Below, in pieces: positions 1-6,496 of a stretch of 6,954 bases of DNA. Position numbers and translations under genes: made by a program. Numbering within the stretch: position 1 is the first letter of the stretch; each line of letters begins with the position of its first letter. The stretch comes from JAAZNV01 sp049297375 (lineage in GTDB: Bacteria > Patescibacteriota > WWE3 > UBA101185 > UBA10185): NCBI GenBank assembly GCA_049297375.1, contig JBAQUF010000064.1, positions 1 to 6,954 of the forward strand, written 5' to 3'. Under the pieces are notes generated by a model. It searched no databases. It was given only the letters and a program-made list of their open reading frames with translations, and was not told the DNA's origin.

Positions 1-264
1 CTTGGGGCAACTATGGCTATTCTTGCTGTTGTTATGCATAGAGAAGTTGCATTCCTTTTTATGGGTGCTATTTTCTTCGTTGATGGGATTTCTAGTCCTT
101 TACAGCAAGTTATTTATAAATACACGAGGAAAAGGTTGTTTAGAATGGCTCCTCTTCACCACCATTTTGAACTTCTAGGGTGGCATGAAAGCAAGATAAC
201 TTTAAGATTTCTACTCTTTGGAGTGTTCTTTGCATTCTTTGGTATCTTCGTTGCTATCTTATGA
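1..264 (+). CDS. mraY: MraY C-terminal part (phospho-MurNAc-pentapeptide transferase), 5'-truncated by window
   Basis: The frame is open from base 1 (87 codons) and stops with TGA at 262-264. The gene starts left of the window. MraY is the polytopic membrane enzyme that moves phospho-MurNAc-pentapeptide from UDP to undecaprenyl phosphate, making lipid I on the cytoplasmic face. The diagnostic motif is RMAPLHHHFELLGW, with the triple His coded at 157-165; this is the MraY-specific cytoplasmic loop that separates it from WecA-like relatives. Two hydrophobic segments are visible, one at the left edge (ILAVV, then FLFMGAIFFV) and one at the C-terminus (LRFLLFGVFFAFFGIFVAIL), as expected for the last helices. 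The Asp-rich catalytic motifs lie upstream and cannot be checked. The stop overlaps the ftsW start (ATGA), so the two are probably translationally coupled. murD, which often follows mraY, is absent here. Confidence 0.96.
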   Translation, partial: LGATMAILAVVMHREVAFLFMGAIFFVDGISSPLQQVIYKYTRKRLFRMAPLHHHFELLGWHESKITLRFLLFGVFFAFFGIFVAIL

Positions 265-1436
265 AAATGAAAAGAAATTTTATCCAACTAAAAAAAACTA
301 GGGGGAAAGATAAGTCTTTTCTTTTTACAATTTTTGCATTCTTAGGCTTTGGTCTTTTTATGATTGCAGATTCCACGGTTATTACATCTAATAATTTATA
401 TAATGAACCATATAGATTTGTTTTTCTTCAATTAGGCTGGGTTATTATAGGATTAATTTGTTTTTCCATTTTCTATAATTTAGACTACAAGAAACTTTCT
501 CGTGTTTCATACTCTCTCTTTTTATTTAATATTATATCTTTAGGGGTTTTAGCATTAGTTAGTTTATTTCCATGTTCTGCCAATCTTCCTTTTTCTCCAT
601 GTGTAAATGGAGCTAATAGATGGTTGTATTTAAATCCTCCACCTCTTCCTCCAATTCCATTTCTTGGAGTATTAGGATTTCAACCTGGAGAGCTAGCTAA
701 ACTTACCGTAATACTTTATTTATCTGTTCAACTTAGCAAAAATATAAAAGAAGGTGGAGAACTTTTCTGGGTATATATGGTCACAGCAAGCCTCTTATCT
801 GGTCTTATCCTACTTGAACCTAATATGTCCACTGCAGTTATGGTGTTTATGCTTGGAACTATTGTATATTTTGTATCTGGTGCTCCAATTAAACCAGTGC
901 TTATAACAATTCCCATTATTATGACCATAGCTGTTGCAGTAATTTTAATATCTCCATACAGAAGATCTAGGCTTATGAGTATGTTTTCTGGAGATGACGA
1001 TGTTGGTGCATCCAGCTACCATGTAAAACAAGCTCTTATGGCTTTAGGATCTGGTGGAATAACTGGAGTTGGTTTTGGGCAGTCTAAGCAAAAATATCAG
1101 TATCTTCCAGAAGTTGCATCAGATTCCATATTCGCAATAATTGGGGAGGAATTTGGATTTATTGGTACAGCTTCTATCGTTCTTGCATATCTTTATCTTG
1201 TTTACAAAGGCTTTGTAATTGCTAAAAATGCTCCAGATCTTCTTGGAAAGTTAATTGCAACAGGAATAAGTTCCTGGCTGGGAATTCAGTTTTTTGTAAA
1301 TGTGGCAGCAATGACTAAAATAATTCCACTAACAGGTGTCCCTATTCCATTAATATCTTATGGAGGATCCTCAATGATTTTTAGTTTGATGGGGCTTGGT
1401 ATTTTAGCTAATATAAATGAAACATCTCAATCTTAA
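261..1436 (+). CDS. ftsW: FtsW, SEDS-family septal peptidoglycan glycosyltransferase
   Basis: At 391 aa with about ten hydrophobic segments, this has the size of the SEDS family. FtsW polymerises lipid II glycan strands at the division site with a class B PBP partner, which is not in this window. Family landmarks in order are NGANRW (116-121), QPGELAKL, LLEPNMSTAV, GSGGITGVGFGQSKQKYQYLPE, then SDSIFAIIGEE with Asp288 at the place of the catalytic Asp (E. coli Asp297), and PLTGVPIPLISYGGSS near the C-terminus. The start ATG at 261 overlaps the mraY stop; a second ATG lies at 267, giving only two residues less. No Shine-Dalgarno is visible, which fits coupling to mraY. Between NGANRW and QPGELAKL there is a Pro-rich extension (PPPLPPIP at 126-133), and two Cys (105 and 114) lie just before it in the same loop. 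FtsW rather than RodA is assigned mainly from its position next to mraY and murG. Confidence 0.94.
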   Translation: MKMKRNFIQLKKTRGKDKSFLFTIFAFLGFGLFMIADSTVITSNNLYNEPYRFVFLQLGWVIIGLICFSIFYNLDYKKLSRVSYSLFLFNIISLGVLALVSLFPCSANLPFSPCVNGANRWLYLNPPPLPPIPFLGVLGFQPGELAKLTVILYLSVQLSKNIKEGGELFWVYMVTASLLSGLILLEPNMSTAVMVFMLGTIVYFVSGAPIKPVLITIPIIMTIAVAVILISPYRRSRLMSMFSGDDDVGASSYHVKQALMALGSGGITGVGFGQSKQKYQYLPEVASDSIFAIIGEEFGFIGTASIVLAYLYLVYKGFVIAKNAPDLLGKLIATGISSWLGIQFFVNVAAMTKIIPLTGVPIPLISYGGSSMIFSLMGLGILANINETSQS

Positions 1437-1486
1437 GTTCAGCTATAATTAGATAAGTTGTATATAAAATTAAGAAAGTATTTCAA

Positions 1487-2611
1487 ATGAAAGTAGTAAT
1501 AACAGGAGGACATCATAGTTCTGCTCTTCCTGTAATTAAAAAGTTAAGAGAAAAAGATTCTGGTGTGGAAATATTTTGGATAGGTCATAAATATTCTATG
1601 AAAGGAGATACTAATCCAACTCTTGAATATAGAGAAATAACAAGTTTAGGAATTCCTTTTTATGATCTTAAAGCTGGAAAGCTATATAAAACTTATGATA
1701 TTGGAAGGCTATTAAAAATACCCTATGGTTTTATTCAATCTTTTTATCTTTTATTAAAAATAAAGCCAAATATAATACTGTCCTTTGGAGGTTATATTGC
1801 AGCTCCAGTTGTAGTATCTGGATCCATTCTTAAAATACCTTCTATTACTCATGAACAAACAGTAGTTTCTGGGTATGCAAACAAACTTGTATCAGTGTTT
1901 GCAAAAAAAGTAATGATATCTTGGAGAGAATCAGAAAAGTATTTTCCTAAAAGGAAGGTTATTTACACAGGTATTCCTCTTAGAAAGAGTATTTTTGAAA
2001 TTAAATCAAACTCATTTAGTGTAAATAATAATCTTCCAACTGTTTACATATCAGCTGGAAAGACAGGTTCTCATATAATAAATAACTTAGTAAAGGAATC
2101 ATTAGAAGATCTTCTTGGGTTTTGTAATATTATTCACCAAACTGGAGATAACTCAGTAAATAATGATTATAATCAGCTTCAAGCTAAGTATGAAAGTATA
2201 AAAGATAAGGTAAAAGGTAAGTATTTCTTAAGAAAGTTTGTGTTTGATAATGAAATTGGAGAAGCGTTTAACAAATCTGACTTGGTGTTATCAAGATCGG
2301 GAGCTCATACAATATCTGAAATTTTAGCATTAAAAAAGCCTTGTATTTTAATACCTATTCCATGGGTTTCTCATAATGAACAAAATAAGAATGCAGAAAT
2401 GTTAAGGGGTTACGGTTTAGCAGGAATACTAAACCAAGGTACTTTAGATGCTAAAACCCTGGAAAATGCTATTAAAAATTCTTTGGCTAATCTTGATAAA
2501 TATAAACTAAATAATAATGAAGCTTTGAGTTTTATAAAAGAAGATCCTGCAGAAAAAATTGCTAATGAAGTTATCAAATACTCAAAAAATAAAAAAAGAC
2601 AAACCAATTAG
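1487..2611 (+). CDS. murG: MurG-like UDP-GlcNAc:lipid I N-acetylglucosaminyltransferase
   Basis: The 374-aa protein has the usual size for MurG, the GT28/GT-B enzyme that adds GlcNAc to lipid I to give lipid II at the inner membrane face. Recognisable parts are LSFGGYIAAPVVVSG, HEQT at 122-125 (usually HEQN), RSGAHTISE at 270-278 with Glu278 matching the UDP-GlcNAc-binding Glu269 of E. coli, and NEQNKNAEML in the C-terminal domain. Both glycine-rich loops are altered: the N-terminal GGGTGGH is GGHHSS (from residue 7), and the usual GGSQG of the C-terminal domain is SAGKTGSH (189-196). I recall similar N-termini in Microgenomates MurG-annotated proteins, but could not check this. The start ATG lies 50 nt after ftsW, with only a weak purine stretch (AAGAAAG) upstream. 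Place in the cluster strongly supports the role; acceptor or donor specificity could differ. Confidence 0.9.
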   Translation: MKVVITGGHHSSALPVIKKLREKDSGVEIFWIGHKYSMKGDTNPTLEYREITSLGIPFYDLKAGKLYKTYDIGRLLKIPYGFIQSFYLLLKIKPNIILSFGGYIAAPVVVSGSILKIPSITHEQTVVSGYANKLVSVFAKKVMISWRESEKYFPKRKVIYTGIPLRKSIFEIKSNSFSVNNNLPTVYISAGKTGSHIINNLVKESLEDLLGFCNIIHQTGDNSVNNDYNQLQAKYESIKDKVKGKYFLRKFVFDNEIGEAFNKSDLVLSRSGAHTISEILALKKPCILIPIPWVSHNEQNKNAEMLRGYGLAGILNQGTLDAKTLENAIKNSLANLDKYKLNNNEALSFIKEDPAEKIANEVIKYSKNKKRQTN

Positions 2612-3434
2612 AAAGTATTCTTTTCAGGTTTCTCCTAATGCTCAAACAAGCGGTAGTGATCTTCTTTTAAAGAGAATAAATAAAAAGAGAAGAACCTTTA
2701 GGAATCCTAAAGTAGTACTTAGAACTCATCATGGTTTAGCAAAAAAGATTTTTATATCTTGTGTACTGGTAGGTGCAATTGGATTTGTTGTATTTAGATT
2801 TAATGTACTAGAATATTTTAAAATTAATTTATTTGAAATATCTGGGGCATCTAGGTTTGTAAATGAAAAAGATGTTAAGACATTAGTTGAAAAGAACTCT
2901 TTAGATCAGTCAATATTTATAGTTAATACTGAGAATCTAGAAGACATATTAAAAAAGAACTTTCTAGGAGCAAAAAACATTGAGATAGAAAAGAAATACC
3001 CAAATAAGTTAAAGGTGATTGTTGAAGAAAGAGTTCCAATTGCAATTCTTTATAACGATGAGAAAACTTATTATCTTATTGATTCGGATGGTTATGTTCT
3101 TGGGGTAGTTGATAAGAGTTATTCAGGTCTTCCTAAGATTAAATATGAGGATGACATAGCAGTAGGAAACTTTTTAGATAAAGATATTATTCCTGTTAGT
3201 GTGGAGATATTAAAATATGCAGAAAAGGAAGAAGTAAAGATTAGCAGTATGAGTTTTTATCCAAAATATACAAAGATATATGTTGGTAGTACTGAAGTAT
3301 ATATTGGTTACGATAAAGATAGAGAAAAATCCTTAGAAACTGTTGGAGCATTAATTAAAAACCTTAACGCTGAAGGGAAAATAGTTAAAAAGATTGATTT
3401 ACGTTATGATAAAGTAATAGTATTATATGATTAG
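2565..3434 (+). CDS. ftsQ: FtsQ/DivIB-type division protein with POTRA domain
   Basis: I chose ATG 2565 (289 aa). A TTG at 2559, two codons earlier in the same frame, is possible but less likely. The gene overlaps the end of murG by 47 nt in another frame. Layout: a basic, probably disordered cytoplasmic tail (1-60), one membrane helix (about 62-79, IFISCVLVGAIGFVVF), then an outside region opening with a POTRA-like domain (about 86-160: FKINLFEISGASRFV, then KYPNKLKVIVEERVPIAIL), followed by the FtsQ/DivIB beta domain (YYLIDSDGYVLG, GLPKIKYED, KIDLRYDKVIVLYD). FtsQ is a bitopic divisome protein that connects FtsA/FtsZ-side and periplasmic components. Its usual partners FtsL and FtsB are not in this window. 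Sequence similarity in this family is low, so the call rests on topology, the POTRA motif and its place directly before ftsA. No clear Shine-Dalgarno is seen; coupling to murG translation is likely. Confidence 0.9.
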   Translation: MKLSNTQKIKKDKPIRKYSFQVSPNAQTSGSDLLLKRINKKRRTFRNPKVVLRTHHGLAKKIFISCVLVGAIGFVVFRFNVLEYFKINLFEISGASRFVNEKDVKTLVEKNSLDQSIFIVNTENLEDILKKNFLGAKNIEIEKKYPNKLKVIVEERVPIAILYNDEKTYYLIDSDGYVLGVVDKSYSGLPKIKYEDDIAVGNFLDKDIIPVSVEILKYAEKEEVKISSMSFYPKYTKIYVGSTEVYIGYDKDREKSLETVGALIKNLNAEGKIVKKIDLRYDKVIVLYD

Positions 3435-3445
3435 ATTTTAAGCTT

Positions 3446-4702
3446 ATGCCCAAGGAAAAAATTATTACTGGAATTGACATAGGATCAACTAAAATAAGCA
3501 CTACTGTTGCTTCTGTATCTGAAAACAAGATCTCTGTAATTGGAGTCTCAGGAAATATACCATCAAAAGGAATTAGCAGAGGAAACGTTGTTGATATAGA
3601 TAGTGCTGTTGAAGCTATTTCTCAAAGCATAGAAAAAGCTGAGAGGATGGCTGGAGTTTCTATTTCTAATGCGTTTGTAACTATAAATGGAAGCCACATG
3701 GAAACGTTAAATTCTCACGGTGTAGTTGCAGTATCTCCAAATGAAACATCTGAAATATCAAGGAGTGATGTTGCAAGGGTTATAGAAGCAGCTCAAGCTA
3801 TTTCTCTTCCTTCAACAAGAGAAATTATTCATGTTATTCCAAGAGATTTTGTTGTTGACTCCCAAGAAGGAATAAAAGATCCAGTTGGAATGTCTGGTGT
3901 GAGGCTTGAGGTTGAAACTAATGTTATTCATGGTTCAGCGACGGCCATGAGAAGTATCACTAAATGTGTAAATCAAGTTGGAGTTGATGTTAATGAACTT
4001 GTTTATAGTGCCTTAGCCTCTTCTGAGGCTGTACTTAATGATACTGAAAAAGAACTTGGTGTCTTACTTGTTGATATAGGAGGAGGTACAACTTCAGTAA
4101 TAGCATTTCTAGATGGTAGCCCTGTTCACTCTGTTGTTTTACCTATTGGGGGGAGGCTTGTTACTCAAGATTTAACAATAGGACTACGATCTAGGTTTGA
4201 AGATGCAGAAAAGATAAAGCTTAGATTAAGCAATGAAGCCATGCTCTCAAAATCCGGTGCAGGAGATGTTGCAGAAGAAGAGTTTGATGTGTCTGAATTT
4301 AACTTAGATATAGAAAGAATTCCCAGAAGTATGCTTTATAAAATAATAAACGCTAGACTTGAAGAAATATTTAGACTTGTAGCTCTTGAAGTAACAAAAT
4401 CCGGTTTAAGCGGAAAATTACCTGCAGGAATAGTTATTACTGGAGGAGCTGCTTTAACTGCTGGTGTAGAAAGAAGTGCTAAGGTTAATTTAAAAATGCC
4501 TGTGAGAATAGGTACTCCAAAGGGTGTTACTGGACTAATTGATGAAATAAAAGGTCCCGATGCTTCTGCTGGAGTTGGTGCTATCCTTTATGGGGTTAAA
4601 CTCTATAGGGGTAGTAATCTATTGTCATTGGACGACAAAAACGGTACTATTAAAAAAAGTATGTCTAGGTTGTTTGAGAGGTTTAAATCTTTTTTGCCTT
4701 AG
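3446..4702 (+). CDS. ftsA: FtsA, actin-like membrane tether of the Z-ring
   Basis: This is a 418-aa actin/Hsp70-fold ATPase that polymerises and anchors FtsZ filaments to the membrane. Visible motifs are phosphate-1 ITGIDIGSTKIS (Asp11), phosphate-2 VDIGGGTTS (209-217), and the adenosine motif IVITGGAA (329-336). The SHVNGSHMETL-like stretch INGSHMETLNSHGVV belongs to the FtsA-specific 1C subdomain. The last 13 residues (406-418, MSRLFERFKSFLP) form a short amphipathic helix typical of the membrane-targeting sequence. The gene starts 11 nt after ftsQ without a clear Shine-Dalgarno and ends with two adjacent in-frame stops (TAG TAA, 4700-4705). It lies 54 nt before ftsZ, the classic ftsQ-ftsA-ftsZ order. 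No key motif is missing. Confidence 0.97.
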   Translation: MPKEKIITGIDIGSTKISTTVASVSENKISVIGVSGNIPSKGISRGNVVDIDSAVEAISQSIEKAERMAGVSISNAFVTINGSHMETLNSHGVVAVSPNETSEISRSDVARVIEAAQAISLPSTREIIHVIPRDFVVDSQEGIKDPVGMSGVRLEVETNVIHGSATAMRSITKCVNQVGVDVNELVYSALASSEAVLNDTEKELGVLLVDIGGGTTSVIAFLDGSPVHSVVLPIGGRLVTQDLTIGLRSRFEDAEKIKLRLSNEAMLSKSGAGDVAEEEFDVSEFNLDIERIPRSMLYKIINARLEEIFRLVALEVTKSGLSGKLPAGIVITGGAALTAGVERSAKVNLKMPVRIGTPKGVTGLIDEIKGPDASAGVGAILYGVKLYRGSNLLSLDDKNGTIKKSMSRLFERFKSFLP

Positions 4703-4756
4703 TAACTGCTCAAGTTTTGACATTAATATATTTAATCTGCCCAAAGAAAAAATCAA

Positions 4757-5884
4757 ATGCAAGTAAAGCCTGAAGTAGAAAACTTTGCCAAAATTAAGGT
4801 TTTAGGTATAGGTGGCGCCGGAGGTAACGTTCTTAATTCTATGATTGAATCCGGTCAAATCACTGGAGTTGAGTTTATTGCTATAAACACAGATGCTCAA
4901 GATTTATCTAAGAACAAAGCAGTAGTAAAAATTCCTATTGGTCAAGAAATTACTCATGGTCTTGGATCTGGTGCTAATCCGGATATTGGAAGGCATGCTG
5001 CTGAAGAATCAAGCGAAGAAATTAAACAGCATTTGGAAGGTGCAGACATGATATTTATTACAGCAGGTATGGGTGGTGGTACAGGTACTGGAGCTTCTCC
5101 TGTTATTGCAAGGTTAGCAAAGGATCTTGGAGCATTAACAATAGGTGTAGTAACAAAACCGTTCCCATTTGAAGGAGCAATGAGAATGAGAAATGCAGAA
5201 AATGGAATTACTGAGCTTAGGGAAGAAGTAGATGCATTAATAACTATTCCAAATCAAAGGCTTTTAGAGGTTGCAGATGAAAATATGTCAATTTTAGAAG
5301 CGTTTAAACTTTCTGATAGTGTTTTAAATCAAGGAGTACAAGGAATCTCAGATCTGATCGTTATGCCGGGACTTATTAATGTTGATTTTGCTGATGTTAA
5401 AACAATCATGAAAGATGCAGGAACAGCTCTTATGGGTATTGGAATTGGAACTGGGGAGAATAGAGCAGAAGTTGCAGCAAAAGCAGCTATTTCATCACCT
5501 CTTCTTGAACAATCAGTTGAAGATGCTAAAGGAATACTATTTAACGTTATTGGTGGCCAGGACTTAACTATGAAAGAAGTAGATAAAGCTGCAAATATTA
5601 TCAGGGATATTGCAAATGATGAAGCAAATATTATCTTTGGTACAACTATTGACGAAAGATTGTCTGGTCAGGTAAAGATCACGGTTATTGCAACTGGGTT
5701 TGATGTTAAGCATGAGGATTTAGGATACGGTTTTGTGGAGCCTCAATTTACTCCAAGAAAAGATGCTACAGCTCCTAATTCTCCAAAGATTGATTTACCA
5801 AAAGATGCATTTAAACCAGAAGACTTTGATAATAATGATCCAGATAGCAAGTATGATATTCCAGCATTTCTAAGAGGAAAATAA
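4757..5884 (+). CDS. ftsZ: FtsZ, tubulin-like GTPase forming the division ring
   Basis: This is a 375-aa tubulin homologue that polymerises with GTP at mid-cell. Motifs in order: IGGAGGNVLNSM near the N-terminus (ribose/phosphate loop), the tubulin signature GGGTGTG at 106-112, KPFPFEGAMRMRNAENGI, and the T7 synergy loop NVDFADV from residue 208, with Asp210 and Asp213 in the place of the E. coli catalytic Asp209 and Asp212. The globular C-terminal domain ends near TVIATGF. A linker of about 45 residues rich in Pro, Asp and Lys follows, and then the conserved tail peptide KYDIPAFLRGK (365-375) that binds FtsA. It is complete and normal in length. The start ATG at 4757 has only a weak AAAGAAA stretch ahead. 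It is the last gene of the cluster, and a hairpin terminator overlaps its stop codon. Confidence 0.98.
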   Translation: MQVKPEVENFAKIKVLGIGGAGGNVLNSMIESGQITGVEFIAINTDAQDLSKNKAVVKIPIGQEITHGLGSGANPDIGRHAAEESSEEIKQHLEGADMIFITAGMGGGTGTGASPVIARLAKDLGALTIGVVTKPFPFEGAMRMRNAENGITELREEVDALITIPNQRLLEVADENMSILEAFKLSDSVLNQGVQGISDLIVMPGLINVDFADVKTIMKDAGTALMGIGIGTGENRAEVAAKAAISSPLLEQSVEDAKGILFNVIGGQDLTMKEVDKAANIIRDIANDEANIIFGTTIDERLSGQVKITVIATGFDVKHEDLGYGFVEPQFTPRKDATAPNSPKIDLPKDAFKPEDFDNNDPDSKYDIPAFLRGK

Positions 5885-5916
5885 AAAAGGATTAACTTTT
5901 GTAGATAATCCTTTTT
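5884..5916. terminator. Bidirectional intrinsic terminator between ftsZ and the convergent small gene
   Basis: A perfect 11-bp inverted repeat, AAAAAGGATTA (5884-5894) and TAATCCTTTTT (5906-5916), surrounds an 11-nt loop. The T-run of the right arm serves the plus strand; the matching A-run (5883-5888) gives a T-run for the minus strand. The left arm begins at the last base of the ftsZ stop codon, and the right arm ends 7 nt before the stop of the minus-strand gene. One element therefore probably ends both convergent transcripts. The stem is A-T rich, with only two G-C pairs, so its strength is uncertain. Confidence 0.8.
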
Positions 5917-5923
5917 CTAAATA

Positions 5924-6280
5924 CTAACTTTGTTTTACTAGACCATGTACCCATTTCGGATCAAGCTTTTCTGAGTTTTTAGGAAATATTTTAACCACTC
6001 CAAGACCATAAAGTCCAAAATATATTGTTCCGGTTCCAACTTCATACGGATGGGATTCAACCACATCGACTGATATACAATCCATCATTTTTGCAAATTC
6101 CCACCAATGTGCTCTCATCTCGGCAGCCCATTCCAGGTTGATTATTATCCTATCCCCAGATCTCTGGATTTTTGAAATAGGGCCTCTAAACACTTTACCA
6201 CTCATTGTGTATTCCAGGTCTGCATTTATCAAATCTTTCCTTGCAAGGATGTCATCCCAGTTTAAGACTATTGCAGGCAT
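5924..6280 (-). CDS. Hypothetical protein, 118 aa, Trp-rich, soluble
   Basis: I do not recognise this protein. The longest reading begins at 6298 (124 aa), but I chose the ATG at 6280: it has a perfect AAAGGAG (6295-6289) with 8-nt spacing, while the 6298 ATG would lie at the predicted transcript end. The protein starts MPAIVLNWDDILARK. It has no signal peptide or membrane helix, a single Cys (68), and five Trp in 118 residues (8, 51, 59, 60, 110), including HWWEF. Alternating hydrophobic stretches (KVFRGPISKI, DRIIINLEW, CISVDVV, TGTIYFGLYGLGVVKIF) suggest a small beta-rich fold; this is inference. It is transcribed toward ftsZ and away from nrdJ, so it is not part of the dcw operon. A hand count of 120 nt here (6001-6120) gives 47 G+C against 36 in a murG block (2041-2160). 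The sensible residue pattern and upstream signals argue for a real gene. Confidence 0.8.
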   Translation of the reverse strand: MPAIVLNWDDILARKDLINADLEYTMSGKVFRGPISKIQRSGDRIIINLEWAAEMRAHWWEFAKMMDCISVDVVESHPYEVGTGTIYFGLYGLGVVKIFPKNSEKLDPKWVHGLVKQS

Positions 6281-6288
6281 TTTCAATA

Positions 6289-6295
6289 CTCCTTT
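6289..6295 (-). promoter_or_regulatory. Shine-Dalgarno deciding the start of the small minus-strand gene
   Basis: On the minus strand the sequence reads AAAGGAG, 8 nt before the ATG at 6280. This is the strongest ribosome binding site in the window and places the start six codons inside the longest open frame. Confidence 0.85.
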
Positions 6296-6305
6296 CATTT
6301 TTTAC

Positions 6306-6333
6306 ATTATAGTATTTAGCTTAAAAATAGCAA
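6306..6333 (-). promoter_or_regulatory. Probable sigma-70-type promoter of the small minus-strand gene
   Basis: On the minus strand a perfect TATAAT (-10) lies at 6311-6306, with TTGCTA (four of six to TTGACA) at 6333-6328 and a 16-bp spacer. Transcription would begin near 6299, giving a short leader of about 19 nt that contains the AAAGGAG and ends at the ATG at 6280. The -35 overlaps a perfect inverted repeat (6322-6347). Confidence 0.6.
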
Positions 6334-6347
6334 ATTGGCTATTTTTA
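6322..6347. repeat. Perfect 10-bp inverted repeat over the promoter of the small gene
   Basis: TAAAAATAGC (6322-6331) and GCTATTTTTA (6338-6347) are exact reverse complements around a 6-nt loop. The dyad covers the -35 of the minus-strand promoter, so it could be an operator. It also resembles the ftsZ terminator in build (A-run arm and T-run arm), so it could be a back-up terminator. The sequence alone does not decide. Confidence 0.6.
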
Positions 6348-6411
6348 TCAAATACTCTAATCTTGGTAGCTTGGTATTTAGTAAATTTTCTGATTTCATA
6401 TAACAACAGGC

Positions 6412-6437
6412 AGTGATGAATAATCCATTTCATCATT
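6412..6437 (+). repeat. Short hairpin in the divergent intergenic region
   Basis: AGTGATGAA (6412-6420) can pair with TTCATCATT (6429-6437) with one G-U pair and an 8-nt loop. No T-run follows directly (the nearest begins at 6447), so it is not a standard terminator. It may belong to the nrdJ leader or be chance in A-T rich DNA. Confidence 0.35.
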
Positions 6438-6496
6438 AAGTTCCAGTTTTTAATAATGTAGGGGAGGTACCACTACGTAATAATTTTGTTCTTTAC

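Noticed and set aside
1444..1449. TATAAT between ftsW and murG as a murG promoter
   Set aside because: No acceptable -35 at 15-18 bp (AACATC region). TATAAT alone is frequent in A-T rich DNA.
4717..4722. Perfect TTGACA in the ftsA-ftsZ gap, suggesting a separate ftsZ promoter
   Set aside because: At 16-18 bp downstream there is no -10-like hexamer (CCCAAA region); the A-T rich TATATTTAAT lies too close. I could not support a promoter.
4560..4766. Plus-strand 68-codon frame across the ftsA-ftsZ junction
   Set aside because: It overlaps the well-conserved ends of ftsA and ftsZ in another frame and has no ribosome binding site or family features.
6280..6298. Longer N-terminus (MKGVLK) of the small minus-strand protein
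   Set aside because: Those codons contain the AAAGGAG itself, and the predicted transcript starts at about the same base as the upstream ATG.
6363..6378. Imperfect 8-nt tandem repeat (TTGGTAGC TTGGTATT) as a binding-site array
   Set aside because: Only two imperfect copies occur; too little to separate from chance.
6138..6416. Plus-strand open frame of 92 codons
   Set aside because: It lies mostly antisense to the small minus-strand gene, has no ribosome binding site, and runs through that gene's promoter and dyad.
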